Origin: Terasakiella pusilla DSM 6293
Lineage (GTDB): Bacteria > Pseudomonadota > Alphaproteobacteria > Rhodospirillales > Terasakiellaceae
DNA length: 64,000 nt
Assembly: GCF_000688235.1 (NCBI RefSeq)
Contig: NZ_JHYO01000005.1
Coordinates: 1 to 64,000, forward strand
Direction of reading: 5' to 3'
The position numbers and the translations under genes are program-made. Below are positions 28,945 through 37,698 of this stretch, one piece after another; within the stretch, counting starts at the first letter, position 1, and every line of letters begins with the position of its first letter. A model generated the notes under the pieces. That model made no database searches. It saw only the letters and a program-made list of their open reading frames with translations, and was not told the origin of the DNA.

Positions 28945-30342
28945 TTAATTGTTATCAACTTCCTGTATTTCGTCAATGTCACCGACGGAGGACGTGCCGA
29001 CCCAAGCATCGCGAACTTCGTCATAGTGAACATCAGGATCGTAAATACCAGTATCCAAACCAAGTTTTTCAGCCGTTAAATCACCTACCGCTTGTTTCAG
29101 TTCAAACACTGCGACCAGTTCATCACGCTGTGCGCGCACTAAGCTGACTTTCGCGTCCAGCAATTCTTGTTCGGCATCCAGCACGTCCAGAACGGTACGT
29201 GAACCAACGGAGGCTTCACGTTGAACACCGTCCAAGGCAACTTCTGCAGCACGAATCTGCGCCAGGAAGGATTTAATACGGGCTTGTGCGGTGACCAGCC
29301 CTTCCCATCCACTGTGGGCCGCCTCAACCGCATTGCGGCGCGACTGTTCCATATCCATACGTTTTTCAGCCGCAGTCTGTTTTGCTTCCCGGACTTGGGA
29401 ATAAACTGTCCCCTGCTGATAAAACGGTACGGTCAGCGTCAAGCCAACGCGTGTTTCGTCTGTACGGGAATCTTTAGACGAGCTTTCAAGGTTCGTCGAT
29501 TGTGACGCGACCAGATCAAGTTCCGGCAGCAAGCGGCCTGCAACTTCGTCAATATTTTCAATCGCAGCTTCTTCATCATAATAGCTGGCGAGGAAAAGAG
29601 GGTTATTCTTTTTTGCGCGATCAATTGCCTCTTCAACAGAAGTTGGCAGATCAAGCGGCATTTCAGGAACCTGTAGACCCTGCGGCAGATCACCGATGAT
29701 GTTTTGGTAATTTGCGCGTGACGATTCCAAATCCCCCTGTGCCTGAATACGGTCAGCGGTAGATTTTGCCAGGCGTGCTTCTGCTTGGCTTACGTCAGTA
29801 CGGGTCAATTCCCCAACTTCGAAACGATCACGCGTTGCTTCAAGTTGACGCTGTAAAACAGCCTCGTTATTGGAGGTCAGTTCGAGAACAGCGATGTCAC
29901 GCACCACATTGGAATAAGCGTTTACCGCATCAAGGAAGATGCTCTGCTCTGCTTCGACCAAACGCCAGCGGCTTGCTTTCACATTTGCTTCGGCTTCAGC
30001 TGTTGCTGAAACGGTCTGAAAGCCGCGGAAAATGGGTTGTGTAATCGTAAAGTTGCTGGACATCGGTGTCAGGTTTTGTGAGCGATCATCACCTGAGCGA
30101 GCGTTGTTGTCATTATTAGAACGGGCAATGGAGCCCGTCCAGGTAACGTTCGGACGCCAGTTGGCGAGCGCCTGAGAAACGCCTTCATCCGTCGCACGTA
30201 CTGAAGCACGTTCTGACTTAAGTGTCGGGTTGTTGAGATAAGCTTTAATGAGCGCGTCATTCAAGGTTTCGGCGTTTACCTGTGACATGAAGACAACAGT
30301 ACTAGCAGCGACACCGAACAGGAAGGATTTACGAAAATTCAT
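28945..30342 (-). CDS. tolC: TolC family outer membrane channel
   Basis: 465 residues from the ATG at 30342, which has GAGAG close upstream and gives a clean signal peptide (FRKSFLFGVAASTVVFMSQVNA). The protein has the two-fold repeat of TolC helices, e.g. ALIKAYLNNPTLKSERASVRATDEGVSQALANWRP, and LTVPFYQQGTVYSQVREAKQ with the second half. It is the outer membrane exit duct for efflux pumps or type I secretion. The methyltransferase gene upstream is a usual neighbour of tolC in alphaproteobacteria. A second, different TolC gene is at 36322. Confidence 0.92.
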   Translation of the reverse strand: MNFRKSFLFGVAASTVVFMSQVNAETLNDALIKAYLNNPTLKSERASVRATDEGVSQALANWRPNVTWTGSIARSNNDNNARSGDDRSQNLTPMSSNFTITQPIFRGFQTVSATAEAEANVKASRWRLVEAEQSIFLDAVNAYSNVVRDIAVLELTSNNEAVLQRQLEATRDRFEVGELTRTDVSQAEARLAKSTADRIQAQGDLESSRANYQNIIGDLPQGLQVPEMPLDLPTSVEEAIDRAKKNNPLFLASYYDEEAAIENIDEVAGRLLPELDLVASQSTNLESSSKDSRTDETRVGLTLTVPFYQQGTVYSQVREAKQTAAEKRMDMEQSRRNAVEAAHSGWEGLVTAQARIKSFLAQIRAAEVALDGVQREASVGSRTVLDVLDAEQELLDAKVSLVRAQRDELVAVFELKQAVGDLTAEKLGLDTGIYDPDVHYDEVRDAWVGTSSVGDIDEIQEVDNN

Positions 30343-30523
30343 TTTTTCTCTCATAACACTCACATAATTTTTGCACAGTCTAACCATCTGCAACGCGAAA
30401 CGCAAAGGATTCAGACACTTGTTCAACAATGTTTTTATAGCCATAAAAACATGAATTAAGTGTTTACCCTAAAACACTGCTATTGTTTGGTGACTTTCCT
30501 CACACTTAGGCGCGAAAATATCA

Positions 30524-30563
30524 ATAAAAAAGCCCCGCCAAGTTTTTATGATCGGGGCTGTTT
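30524..30563 (-). terminator. Terminator of the methyltransferase gene
   Basis: AGCCCCG (30531-30537) pairs with CGGGGCT (30553-30559). On the minus strand the stem is followed by TTTTTTATTG, so this gene and tolC downstream are transcribed separately, at least in part. Confidence 0.75.
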
Positions 30564-30584
30564 TATTTATTCTATTTCAACAAG

Positions 30585-31238
30585 TTAAAAGGAAAAACCC
30601 TTTTTGGCCTCAAAGCCCGGTAGGGTCGCGACACCAGCTTCGAGTAAATCACGCTTGGAAAAGACTTCGTTGTTGCGTGTGTAAACTGAAACAGTCGCCA
30701 TCGTTGACTTCCCTGTTGTAATTACGACCAGTCGACCACCATCTGCCAGTTGATTTTTAATAGAATCAGGAACTTCACTAACAGCTCCGTTAAAGATGAT
30801 GACATTAAATGGCGCTTGTTTTGCCACCCCGTCCTGCAACGGCGCGTTCACGACGACCGCATTATCAACACCCAGCTTCTCCAATGTCTTGGTGGCACAG
30901 TCTGCTAAGTCCTTATCTGATTCCAAACCAACGACTGTGCTGACAATCTTTGAGAGGACAGCGGTGCTATAACCGGTATTGCAGCCGATATCCAATACGA
31001 TGTCGTCTTCACTTAGTTCTGCAGCTTCAAGAATGCGGGCAAGTACCATGGGTTCCAGCATATAACGTCCGCGCGCCACTTCGATGGCGTCGTCGATATA
31101 GGCGATCCCCTTCTTAGAAGTCGGTACAAACGCTTCGCGCGGGACTTCCGTCATCGCATCAAGAACGTAAGGGTCGGTAACCCGATTGGTTTTGATCTGT
31201 CCTTCAACCATATTGAAGCGAGAAAGCGCATAATCCAT
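30585..31238 (-). CDS. Isoaspartyl methyltransferase-family protein (Pcm paralogue)
   Basis: 217 residues from the ATG at 31238 (MDYALSRFNMVEGQIKTNRV), the usual start of this subgroup; the open frame continues to 31355 without family likeness. SAM motif I is VLDIGCNTGYSTAVLSKI, followed by VVGLESDKDL. The Pcm substrate segment NQTLSQPY is replaced by RGRYMLEPMVLARIL, so true isoaspartyl repair activity is doubtful. This shorter subgroup is regularly found upstream of tolC in alphaproteobacteria. Confidence 0.85.
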   Translation of the reverse strand: MDYALSRFNMVEGQIKTNRVTDPYVLDAMTEVPREAFVPTSKKGIAYIDDAIEVARGRYMLEPMVLARILEAAELSEDDIVLDIGCNTGYSTAVLSKIVSTVVGLESDKDLADCATKTLEKLGVDNAVVVNAPLQDGVAKQAPFNVIIFNGAVSEVPDSIKNQLADGGRLVVITTGKSTMATVSVYTRNNEVFSKRDLLEAGVATLPGFEAKKGFSF

Positions 31239-31417
31239 GACGAACACCGTAAATAATGATTCAAATCTAAAAAAAACGAATAGGTATGCCCTATTAAGTG
31301 GCAAAAGCATGTGCGATTTATAATCCTCAAATGCCGTTGTGACAATGGTAGACACGGCCTAAGTCGTAAGTTTTTTGGGGCTTCGAAAAAAAAATGTAAA
31401 AAAATGAAAAAAAGGCA

Positions 31418-31446
31418 TTGACCGAAGACATTCATCCGACTAATTT
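31418..31446 (+). promoter_or_regulatory. Sigma-70-type promoter of the tRNA cluster
   Basis: TTGACC (31418-31423), 17-bp spacer, TAATTT (31441-31446), about 57 bases before tRNA-Cys. The stretch upstream (31370-31412) is very A-rich, like an UP element. The rest of the 264-base gap between 31238 and 31503 shows no gene. Confidence 0.65.
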
Positions 31447-31502
31447 CCGGCTCACCGACGGATACGCCACGCCGTCCTAACCAAGTTAAATCTTGGCAAG
31501 AG

Positions 31503-31576
31503 GGCGCGGTGGTAGAGTGGTTATGCAGCGGATTGCAAATCCGTGAACAGCGGTTCGAATCCGCTCCGCGCCTCCA
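31503..31576 (+). tRNA. tRNA-Cys (GCA)
   Basis: 74 nt with encoded CCA. Acceptor stem GGCGCGG (31503-31509) pairs with CCGCGCC (31566-31572), discriminator T, CCA at 31574-31576. The anticodon loop TTGCAAA gives GCA. The T arm has the standard GGTTCGAATCC. Confidence 0.95.
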
Positions 31577-31580
31577 CTAA

Positions 31581-31655
<75 letters not shown>

Positions 31656-31700
31656 ATTTAAAGGCTTGGCGTAACCGTCGGTAACATATTATGGCCCTGA

Positions 31701-31775
<75 letters not shown>

Positions 31776-31780
31776 ATTTA

Positions 31781-31822
31781 AGAAAAAACGTCTCTTTTTA
31801 TTAAGAGGCGTTTTTTCTTACC
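31781..31822 (+). terminator. Terminator of the tRNA cluster
   Basis: AGAAAAAACGTCTC (31781-31794) pairs with GAGGCGTTTTTTCT (31805-31818) with one G-T pair; T-run in the 3' arm and tail. Confidence 0.85.
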
Positions 31823-31989
31823 ACCTAAAACATAAAAAAATGCACTAACACACAATTTTTTGTGTTTTTTTCAAGACAAGCGGCTAAAAATACCCTATAG
31901 TTCTACCTATGGATACATGAGGCGAGTCTGTTAATGTTCTCGTGATCCGTGAAAACTAACTATCTGCCGATACTTAAAAGGGTAAAACA

Positions 31990-32454
31990 ATGGCCAATAC
32001 AGCCGCTAAAGAAATACTTCCTGGTACTCGTGGAAGCGACACCCCCCACCCTGTTGATGTCCATGTTGGTCAGCGCGTAAAATTGCGCCGAACTTTAATG
32101 GGTATGACGCAAGGCAAACTTGGTGAAAGCATTGGGTTAACCTTCCAGCAAATTCAAAAGTACGAACGTGGCGCAAACCGCGTTAGTGCGAGCAAACTCT
32201 GGCAGTTGGGTAACGTTTTGGACGTGCCTGTCTCTTTCTTCTTTGAAGATATGCCGGAAAGCATTAGAGAATCTTTCCCCGGCTATGAAGGTGAAACCGC
32301 TGAAAGCGATATCCCGGAAGAACACCTCACACTTCACCGTCGTCAGACGTTGGAGTTGGTGAGAACATTCTCCCGCCTTCAGGATCCGGTGATCCGCAAA
32401 CGTGTTATCGATGTGGTTCGTGCGATTGCAGAAAGTGAAACTGTAAACGCTTAA
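31990..32454 (+). CDS. XRE-family helix-turn-helix regulator
   Basis: 154 residues. The Cro/CI-type HTH spans about 24-80: VGQRVKLRRTLMGMTQGKLGESIGLTFQQIQKYERGANRVSASKLWQLGNVLDVPVSFFF. The TFQQIQKYERG recognition helix and the length are those of a common alphaproteobacterial group sometimes compared with SinR or rhizobial Y4-type regulators. The C-terminal part (about 100-150) is helical. Targets are unknown. Transcribed alone between two terminators. Confidence 0.9.
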   Translation: MANTAAKEILPGTRGSDTPHPVDVHVGQRVKLRRTLMGMTQGKLGESIGLTFQQIQKYERGANRVSASKLWQLGNVLDVPVSFFFEDMPESIRESFPGYEGETAESDIPEEHLTLHRRQTLELVRTFSRLQDPVIRKRVIDVVRAIAESETVNA

Positions 32455-32472
32455 TCGATCTCGATTACGTTC

Positions 32473-32510
32473 AAAAGGCTGTCCGCATTATTCGGATGGC
32501 CTTTTTTGAT
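32473..32510 (+). terminator. Terminator after the XRE regulator
   Basis: AAAAGGCTGTCCG pairs with CGGATGGCCTTTT around a CATTATT loop, followed by T residues. Confidence 0.8.
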
Positions 32511-32593
32511 TCCAGCCATTTTTTACCAACTTTTGTTAGATTCCTTTTCGAATTTTGTTTCATTTAAAGAGAAAGCCTGTAAGATATTTTTAA

Positions 32594-32640
32594 TTATTCC
32601 AGAAAGAATAACTATAAGTAGCGAAATAACGCGCTATAAT
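32594..32640 (+). promoter_or_regulatory. Inverted repeat and -10 box upstream of the Crp/Fnr gene
   Basis: TTATTC (32594-32599) and GAATAA (32606-32611) form a perfect 6-bp inverted repeat with a 6-bp centre. A consensus TATAAT lies at 32635-32640 with no good -35 at the right distance. The repeat would be centred about 44 bases before the expected transcript start, a place typical for an activator site. Confidence 0.4.
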
Positions 32641-32664
32641 TAAAGGATTATTGAGTAAGACGTC

Positions 32665-33396
32665 ATGGGAATTGAAGGCAAACCTGTCAGTGTCAACAAG
32701 TGCGGTACCTGTGGCGGCGGTGTAGAAGAATCGTCGTTATGCGCTCTCGCCTGTTCGGGGCTGGACGCAAAAGAACTTCAACGCACCAGCAGACATTATG
32801 AAATCGGGCAGAATATTTACCTTGAGGGCGATCCTTGTGAGGGTGTCTACTGCCTGAAGCGTGGTCTGGTCGCAATCCGAAAAACCGACGTGAACGGTAA
32901 CTCCGCCGTTGTAAAACTCGTACAGCCAGGCGAAGCGTTTGGTCATCGATCGTTTCTCGCAAATGAAAAACATGCCGGAACAGCTGAAGTTTTGCTGGAT
33001 GCACGCCTGTGTTTCATTCCCAAACGCAGTCTTGATCAACTGCTGGCCGACTCCCCTGATGCAGCCATCCGTTTTACCCGCAAGGTTGCCCGTGATTTGC
33101 GCGAGATTGAGGAACTGTACTTAATCACCACCACGCAGCCTGTAAGAAAAAGACTCGCCCATCTTCTGTTAGGATTACGGACACGTTATTCCAACGAAGG
33201 TCAGCAGACGGATGAAATCATTCTGGAACTACCTTTGTCACGTCAGGAACTGGCTGCCGCAATTGGGACACGGCCGGAAACAGTCGCGCGAACCATTAAA
33301 AAGTTTGAGGAAGATGGCCTTGCGATCTTTAAAGGGCGACAGGTAACCATCCCCAGCTTGAATGCACTTATGGAAGATATTGAATCGGACATGTAA
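32665..33396 (+). CDS. Crp/Fnr-family regulator with N-terminal Cys cluster
   Basis: 243 residues. The cyclic-nucleotide-binding-like beta barrel spans about 40-150 and a Crp-type winged helix about 165-235 (LSRQELAAAIGTRPETVARTIKKFEEDG). The N-terminus holds four cysteines at 13, 16, 26 and 30 (C-x2-C-x9-C-x3-C), followed by two more in GDPCEGVYC. E. coli FNR binds [4Fe-4S] with C20, C23, C29 and C122, so the spacing differs. Oxygen- or redox-sensing through a metal centre is plausible; cAMP binding is less likely because the usual arginine-serine pocket motif is not seen. Confidence 0.85.
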   Translation: MGIEGKPVSVNKCGTCGGGVEESSLCALACSGLDAKELQRTSRHYEIGQNIYLEGDPCEGVYCLKRGLVAIRKTDVNGNSAVVKLVQPGEAFGHRSFLANEKHAGTAEVLLDARLCFIPKRSLDQLLADSPDAAIRFTRKVARDLREIEELYLITTTQPVRKRLAHLLLGLRTRYSNEGQQTDEIILELPLSRQELAAAIGTRPETVARTIKKFEEDGLAIFKGRQVTIPSLNALMEDIESDM

Positions 33397-33482
33397 GTCC
33401 CCAGATTAGAGCGTTTATAATCTTATAGTACGCATACTCATTTTCTTGATCTATTGGTCAAAAAAGTCCATCTTATCGGTGT

Positions 33483-33497
33483 TGCTGCATTGCAGCA
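33483..33497. promoter_or_regulatory. Perfect palindrome in the leader of the acetyltransferase gene
   Basis: TGCTGCA-T-TGCAGCA is a perfect 15-base palindrome ending 28 bases before the ATG at 33526. It is a candidate operator or small hairpin. No terminator T-run follows closely. Confidence 0.4.
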
Positions 33498-33525
33498 TCA
33501 ACTTCCTTTTTGATTGGATAAGATA

Positions 33526-36189
33526 ATGGGTATTAAAAATCTGGACAAAATGTTCGCGCCGACATCCATCTGTGTTATTGGCGCTACGCCAAAAGACGAT
33601 GATACAGGCTATGCTGTTATCCGTAACTTGATGTTGGGCGGCTTTAATGGCCCGATCATGCCAATCAGTCAGGCCGCCAAATCCATCGCCGGTATTTTAT
33701 GCTATCCAGATTTTAAATCCCTGCCCTTTGTTGCTGATTTAACAATTATCGCCTGCCACAAGGGGGCTTGCCTTGACCTTGTTGTTGAGTTGGGAGAGGG
33801 CGGCGCCAAGGCGGTGCTGTTTATCGGGGAGCAACCGCATGGCAAGATGGACCTGAAAGAGCTTCGCAATATTGCGCTTAAGTATAAAATGCGTATTCTC
33901 GGCCCCAATAGTATGGGAACCATCGTTCCGAGCAGAAATCTGAATGCCAGCACCACTCATTTACCTGTAAATAAAGGGAAAATCGCATTTATTTCGCAGA
34001 GTGGCTCCATCGCCTCCAGTGTGATCGATTGGGCGCATGCACATGGCGTCGGTTTCTCTCACTTCGTATCTTTGGGGGAAGGTTGCGACGTGGATATCGG
34101 CGCTGTTCTGGATTATTTGGGCAGTGATCCCTTTACGCGCGCCATCATGATTTACATGGAAACGATCGAGGAGCGCCGCAACTTTATGTCGGCAGCCCGG
34201 GCATCTGCCCGTAATAAACCGATCATTGTCATGAAAACAGGCAAATATCGCGAAATCGAGTCCGGTAACCACTCTCACACTCGGGCGATGGCTGGCACAG
34301 ATCTGGTCTATGAAGCGGTCTTTGAACGCGCCGGGATGCTACGCGTAAACAGCATTGCCGAACTTTTTGCCGCAGCGGAAACATTGTCGACCACCAGACC
34401 CTTTAAAGGCAAACGATTGGGGATTGTGTCCAACGGCGGTGGTTTGAATATGCTGGCGGCAGATCACCTCTTTGATTCGAAAGGTGAGTTGGGCAAGCTG
34501 TCAGAAGAGACACTGACACAGATTAAAAAAGTTCTGCCGCACAGCTCACACCCACAAAACCCAGTGGACCTAGGATTGAACGCTAGCGCAAAACAGTTTG
34601 CAGATATCTATGATATTCTTGCCAAAAGTAAAGAGGTGGACTGCCTTTTGTATCTTTTTGCCCCGTCTATGCATGGCGATAGCGATGAATGTGCAAAGGC
34701 ATTGGTTGCTGCCCATAAAAAAGCCAAGTTCAACCTAATCACCTGCTGGGTCGGTGATCAGACGGTTGCCAACGCGCGCGCTTTGTTTGAACAAAATGAT
34801 ATCCCGACCTATTCATCGCCCCGCATGGCGGTGAGCGGGTTCATGCATATTGTTGAATACAAAAAAAACCAGCTGTCCTTGATGGAAGTCCCGGAACGCG
34901 TCCCCGCAGAGACAAAGCCTGCCCGCTCAGTCGTACGGACAATTATTGATGCTGCGTTGGATGAGGGACGTGACTGGTTAATCGAGCAGGAAACAAAATC
35001 AATTCTGAAAGCCTATGGTATCGAGTCCGTCGCGCCTTACGTGGTCAAAACGGCAGAAGAAGCCAAGGAAAAAGCACGAGAAATCGGATTCCCTGTGGTG
35101 GTAAAGGTACTGTCGAAGGATATCGTTCACAAATCCGATGTCGGCGGTGTTGTTTTGTCCCTGCAAACGGAAGAACGCGTTGAGCAAGCGATCAAGGACA
35201 TCACGGAACGTGTGCTCAGTTTTCAACCTGACGCGGTGATTGACGGGTTTATTCTGCAAAAAATGCACGATCGACAGCATACACAGGAATTGATCGCCGG
35301 CATGAGCCATGATCCGGTCTTTGGCCCCGTGTTATTGTTTGGTCAGGGCGGCACGGCAACGGAGTTGATCGCAGATCGAGCCCTTGCCCTTCCGCCGTTA
35401 AATATGCGACTGGCAAAAGACCTGATTGCGCGCACCAATATCAGTAAATTGCTGGATGGCTACCGTGACAGCCCTGCGGTCGATATGGATGCACTTTGTC
35501 ATTTATTGATAGAATTATCTGAAATTTGTATCGATTTCCCGGAAATTCAGGAAATGGATATCAATCCTATTTTCAGTTCTCATAAAGGGGCTTTGGCGGT
35601 CGATTCACGCATGCGCATTAAAAGGATCACTCATAAATTCCCCAATCGACGCCTGACAATCCGCCCCTATCCGGCGGAACTGGAAGAACAATTCACCCTG
35701 CGCAATGGTCGCAAGGTTCTTATTCGTCCAATCAAGCCAGAGGATGAACCCGCGCATAACGAATTTGTAAGCAAAGTTTCACCCGAAGATATTCGTTTCC
35801 GCTTCTTCGGTTCCGTTCGGGAGTTGCCACATTCGGAAATGGCGCGATTGACGCAGTTGGACTATGACCGTGAAATGGCGTTTATCGCGCAAGCTCCTAG
35901 CGAAGAAGATGGGCATATGGAAACTCTCGGCGTTGTTCGTACTGGTACGGACCCGAATAATGAGAATGCGGAATATGCAATTTTAGTGAGATCTGACTTA
36001 AAGGGTCAAAAGCTGGGCTGGAAGCTTTTAAACAAAATGATTGATTATTGTCGATCGAGAGGAACTCTTTATTTCACCGGACAAATCTTGCGTGAGAATA
36101 GAACGATGATTGAAATGGTCAAGGCGATGGGGTTTGAAACTAAAGCGGTAATTGAAGACGACATCGTTGAAGTGAAGTTGAAACTATAG
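33526..36189 (+). CDS. PatZ/Pat-like protein: NDP-forming acyl-CoA synthetase fused to GNAT acetyltransferase
   Basis: 887 residues from the ATG at 33526; an in-frame TTG 12 bases upstream is less likely, since GGATAAG precedes the ATG. Domains in order: CoA-binding Rossmann fold (MFAPTSICVIGATPKDDDTGY), two succinyl-CoA-ligase-like domains, ATP-grasp (about 490-700, FPVVVKVLSKDIVHKSDVGGVVL), and a C-terminal GNAT domain (about 725-887, NGRKVLIRPIKPEDEP). In Pat enzymes the synthetase part senses ligands and the GNAT part acetylates lysines, e.g. on acetyl-CoA synthetase. The segment SHTRAMAGTDLVYEAVFERAG keeps a His where ADP-forming enzymes have their phospho-His, so some ligase activity cannot be excluded. 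Confidence 0.88.
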   Translation: MGIKNLDKMFAPTSICVIGATPKDDDTGYAVIRNLMLGGFNGPIMPISQAAKSIAGILCYPDFKSLPFVADLTIIACHKGACLDLVVELGEGGAKAVLFIGEQPHGKMDLKELRNIALKYKMRILGPNSMGTIVPSRNLNASTTHLPVNKGKIAFISQSGSIASSVIDWAHAHGVGFSHFVSLGEGCDVDIGAVLDYLGSDPFTRAIMIYMETIEERRNFMSAARASARNKPIIVMKTGKYREIESGNHSHTRAMAGTDLVYEAVFERAGMLRVNSIAELFAAAETLSTTRPFKGKRLGIVSNGGGLNMLAADHLFDSKGELGKLSEETLTQIKKVLPHSSHPQNPVDLGLNASAKQFADIYDILAKSKEVDCLLYLFAPSMHGDSDECAKALVAAHKKAKFNLITCWVGDQTVANARALFEQNDIPTYSSPRMAVSGFMHIVEYKKNQLSLMEVPERVPAETKPARSVVRTIIDAALDEGRDWLIEQETKSILKAYGIESVAPYVVKTAEEAKEKAREIGFPVVVKVLSKDIVHKSDVGGVVLSLQTEERVEQAIKDITERVLSFQPDAVIDGFILQKMHDRQHTQELIAGMSHDPVFGPVLLFGQGGTATELIADRALALPPLNMRLAKDLIARTNISKLLDGYRDSPAVDMDALCHLLIELSEICIDFPEIQEMDINPIFSSHKGALAVDSRMRIKRITHKFPNRRLTIRPYPAELEEQFTLRNGRKVLIRPIKPEDEPAHNEFVSKVSPEDIRFRFFGSVRELPHSEMARLTQLDYDREMAFIAQAPSEEDGHMETLGVVRTGTDPNNENAEYAILVRSDLKGQKLGWKLLNKMIDYCRSRGTLYFTGQILRENRTMIEMVKAMGFETKAVIEDDIVEVKLKL

Positions 36190-36221
36190 ATTTCATGACT
36201 ATTTTTAACTTTAGGGCAATA

Positions 36222-36245
36222 TTTTCTAGCGTATATTCTAGAAAA
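36222..36245. promoter_or_regulatory. Perfect inverted repeat upstream of the secretion tolC
   Basis: TTTTCTAG (36222-36229), 8-bp centre CGTATATT, CTAGAAAA (36238-36245): perfect 8-bp arms. It is followed by GCGTTAAAT rather than a T-run, so it is not a good terminator for the gene before. It lies about 59 bases before the likely transcript start, a place suited to an activator. Confidence 0.45.
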
Positions 36246-36256
36246 GCGTTAAATAA

Positions 36257-36287
36257 TTGACGGTTATCGAGTTGAACTTTAAACTCG
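36257..36287 (+). promoter_or_regulatory. Candidate promoter of the secretion tolC, with overlapping stem-loop
   Basis: TTGACG (36257-36262), 17-bp spacer, TAAACT (36280-36285). An inverted repeat CGAGTT (36268-36273) / AACTCG (36282-36287) overlaps the -10 and could be an operator. Confidence 0.45.
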
Positions 36288-36321
36288 TTTCTAAGGAACC
36301 ATTAAAATGGAGGTCGAACCC

Positions 36322-37644
36322 GTGCGGGCTCGTTATTTATTAAGCAGTTGTGTTGGTGCTTTGATGGCTGTTGCTGTCAGCACACCATCTATGGGTGCAA
36401 GTCTCGAATCAGAACTAAGCGCTATGCTCGTTGAGCACCCGTCCTTGAAGGCTGCAAATAAGACCACCAAAGGTTCAAAGGAATCAATTGATGTCGCTAA
36501 AGCTGCGCATCTACCAACGGTTTCTTTAAACGCGGATTACGGTTATGAAAATGTCGATAGCCCATCGGAGAGAACCAGTTCGGACGGTAAAAACGACTCA
36601 AGCTTGATGCGTAAGGTTGTTGGTGTCACCGTGACGCAAAATCTGTTTGATGGATTCGCTAAATATTCGGCGATTGAGTCTGCAAAACTGAACTCAGAAG
36701 CGACAGAAACCAGCGAAAGTATCACTAAACAGAATTTGATCCTTGAAGGGATCTCGGCTTATTTGAATGTGATGAAGCAAGCTAGTCGCATCAACCACGC
36801 ACGTGAAAACGAAGCGAACATCAAAAAGCAGATGGAACTGGAAAACGAACGAGTACGCCGTGGGTCCGGTATCGGCATTGATGTGTTGAACGCAAAATCT
36901 CGTTTGCAAACAGCCATCGAGAAGCGCGTAGAATATGAAGGTGAGTTAGCAAAAGCGACTGATCAGTACATTCAAGTTTTTGGTCACGCGCCGGATATTG
37001 CGGCAATGATTGCGCCGGCCCCGCCGCTAAATTACCTGCCAAAGGATTTGGAAGATGCGATCGCAATTGCGGTTCGTAATAACCCGAACGTGCAAAAATC
37101 AGAATTTGATACGGAACTGGCAAGCGAAAATCGCCGCACTGTTGATTCTGCCTATTATCCGACGGTCGATCTTGTTGGTTCCATGAACTATGAAAACGAC
37201 AAAAATGCCGTTATCGGGACACGCCGCGACTATTCTGTTCTTGTCGAAGCGAACTGGGAACTTTTTAGCGGTTTTTCTACGGATTATGCGCGCAGAAAAG
37301 CAGCCTTTGATTACTCCGCCAGCAAAGACACCTTAAGCTATGTGACGCGTAAGATCGTCGAAGCTACACGCATTGCCTGGCACTCGTTAGAGACATCACA
37401 AGAACGTTTGGCCCTCGTCGAGAATGACGTCATCCTCAAGGACGAAATTTTCCTGTCTACACGCAAGCAGCGTGAGTCAGGCGCAGAAGGTGTGGATGTT
37501 TTGAACGTTCTTGACCGTGAGAAAGAGGTCTATGAAGCCAAGATTAAATATGCCGAGCTGTTTTACGATACCCGCTTGGCAATCTACGGCGTTTTGTTGA
37601 CCACAGGTCAGCTGAGCCCGGAAGTACTGGCGTTAAACGAATAA
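36322..37644 (+). CDS. TolC-family outer membrane protein of a type I secretion system
   Basis: 440 residues from the GTG at 36322. An ATG at 36307 is in frame, but GGAGG at 36309-36313 sits exactly 8 bases before the GTG, which also gives a normal signal peptide (ARYLLSSCVGALMAVAVSTPSMGA). TolC helices are visible in ELSAMLVEHPSLKAANKTTKGSKESIDVAKAAHLPTVSLNADYGYE and in the second repeat (AIAVRNNPNVQKSEFDTELA). It resembles the outer membrane exit of RTX or adhesin exporters (LapE/AggA types). The inner components lie beyond an antisense cyclase gene at 40122-43165. Confidence 0.88.
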   Translation: MRARYLLSSCVGALMAVAVSTPSMGASLESELSAMLVEHPSLKAANKTTKGSKESIDVAKAAHLPTVSLNADYGYENVDSPSERTSSDGKNDSSLMRKVVGVTVTQNLFDGFAKYSAIESAKLNSEATETSESITKQNLILEGISAYLNVMKQASRINHARENEANIKKQMELENERVRRGSGIGIDVLNAKSRLQTAIEKRVEYEGELAKATDQYIQVFGHAPDIAAMIAPAPPLNYLPKDLEDAIAIAVRNNPNVQKSEFDTELASENRRTVDSAYYPTVDLVGSMNYENDKNAVIGTRRDYSVLVEANWELFSGFSTDYARRKAAFDYSASKDTLSYVTRKIVEATRIAWHSLETSQERLALVENDVILKDEIFLSTRKQRESGAEGVDVLNVLDREKEVYEAKIKYAELFYDTRLAIYGVLLTTGQLSPEVLALNE

Positions 37645-37655
37645 ACAAACAGATA

Positions 37656-37698
37656 TGAAAAAAGAGCCGTTGGAGATTTTCCAACGGCTCTTTTTTTA
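37656..37698. terminator. Terminator between secretion tolC and cyclase gene
   Basis: AAAGAGCCGTTGGA pairs with TCCAACGGCTCTTT around a short loop, T-run on the right. The stop codon of the leftward cyclase gene (37696-37698) lies in the tail. Confidence 0.85.

Noticed and set aside
33449-33464. TTGATCTATTGGTCAA as an Fnr/FixK anaerobox
   Set aside because: The half-sites TTGA and TCAA are 8 bases apart instead of the required 6, so it does not fit TTGAT-N4-ATCAA.
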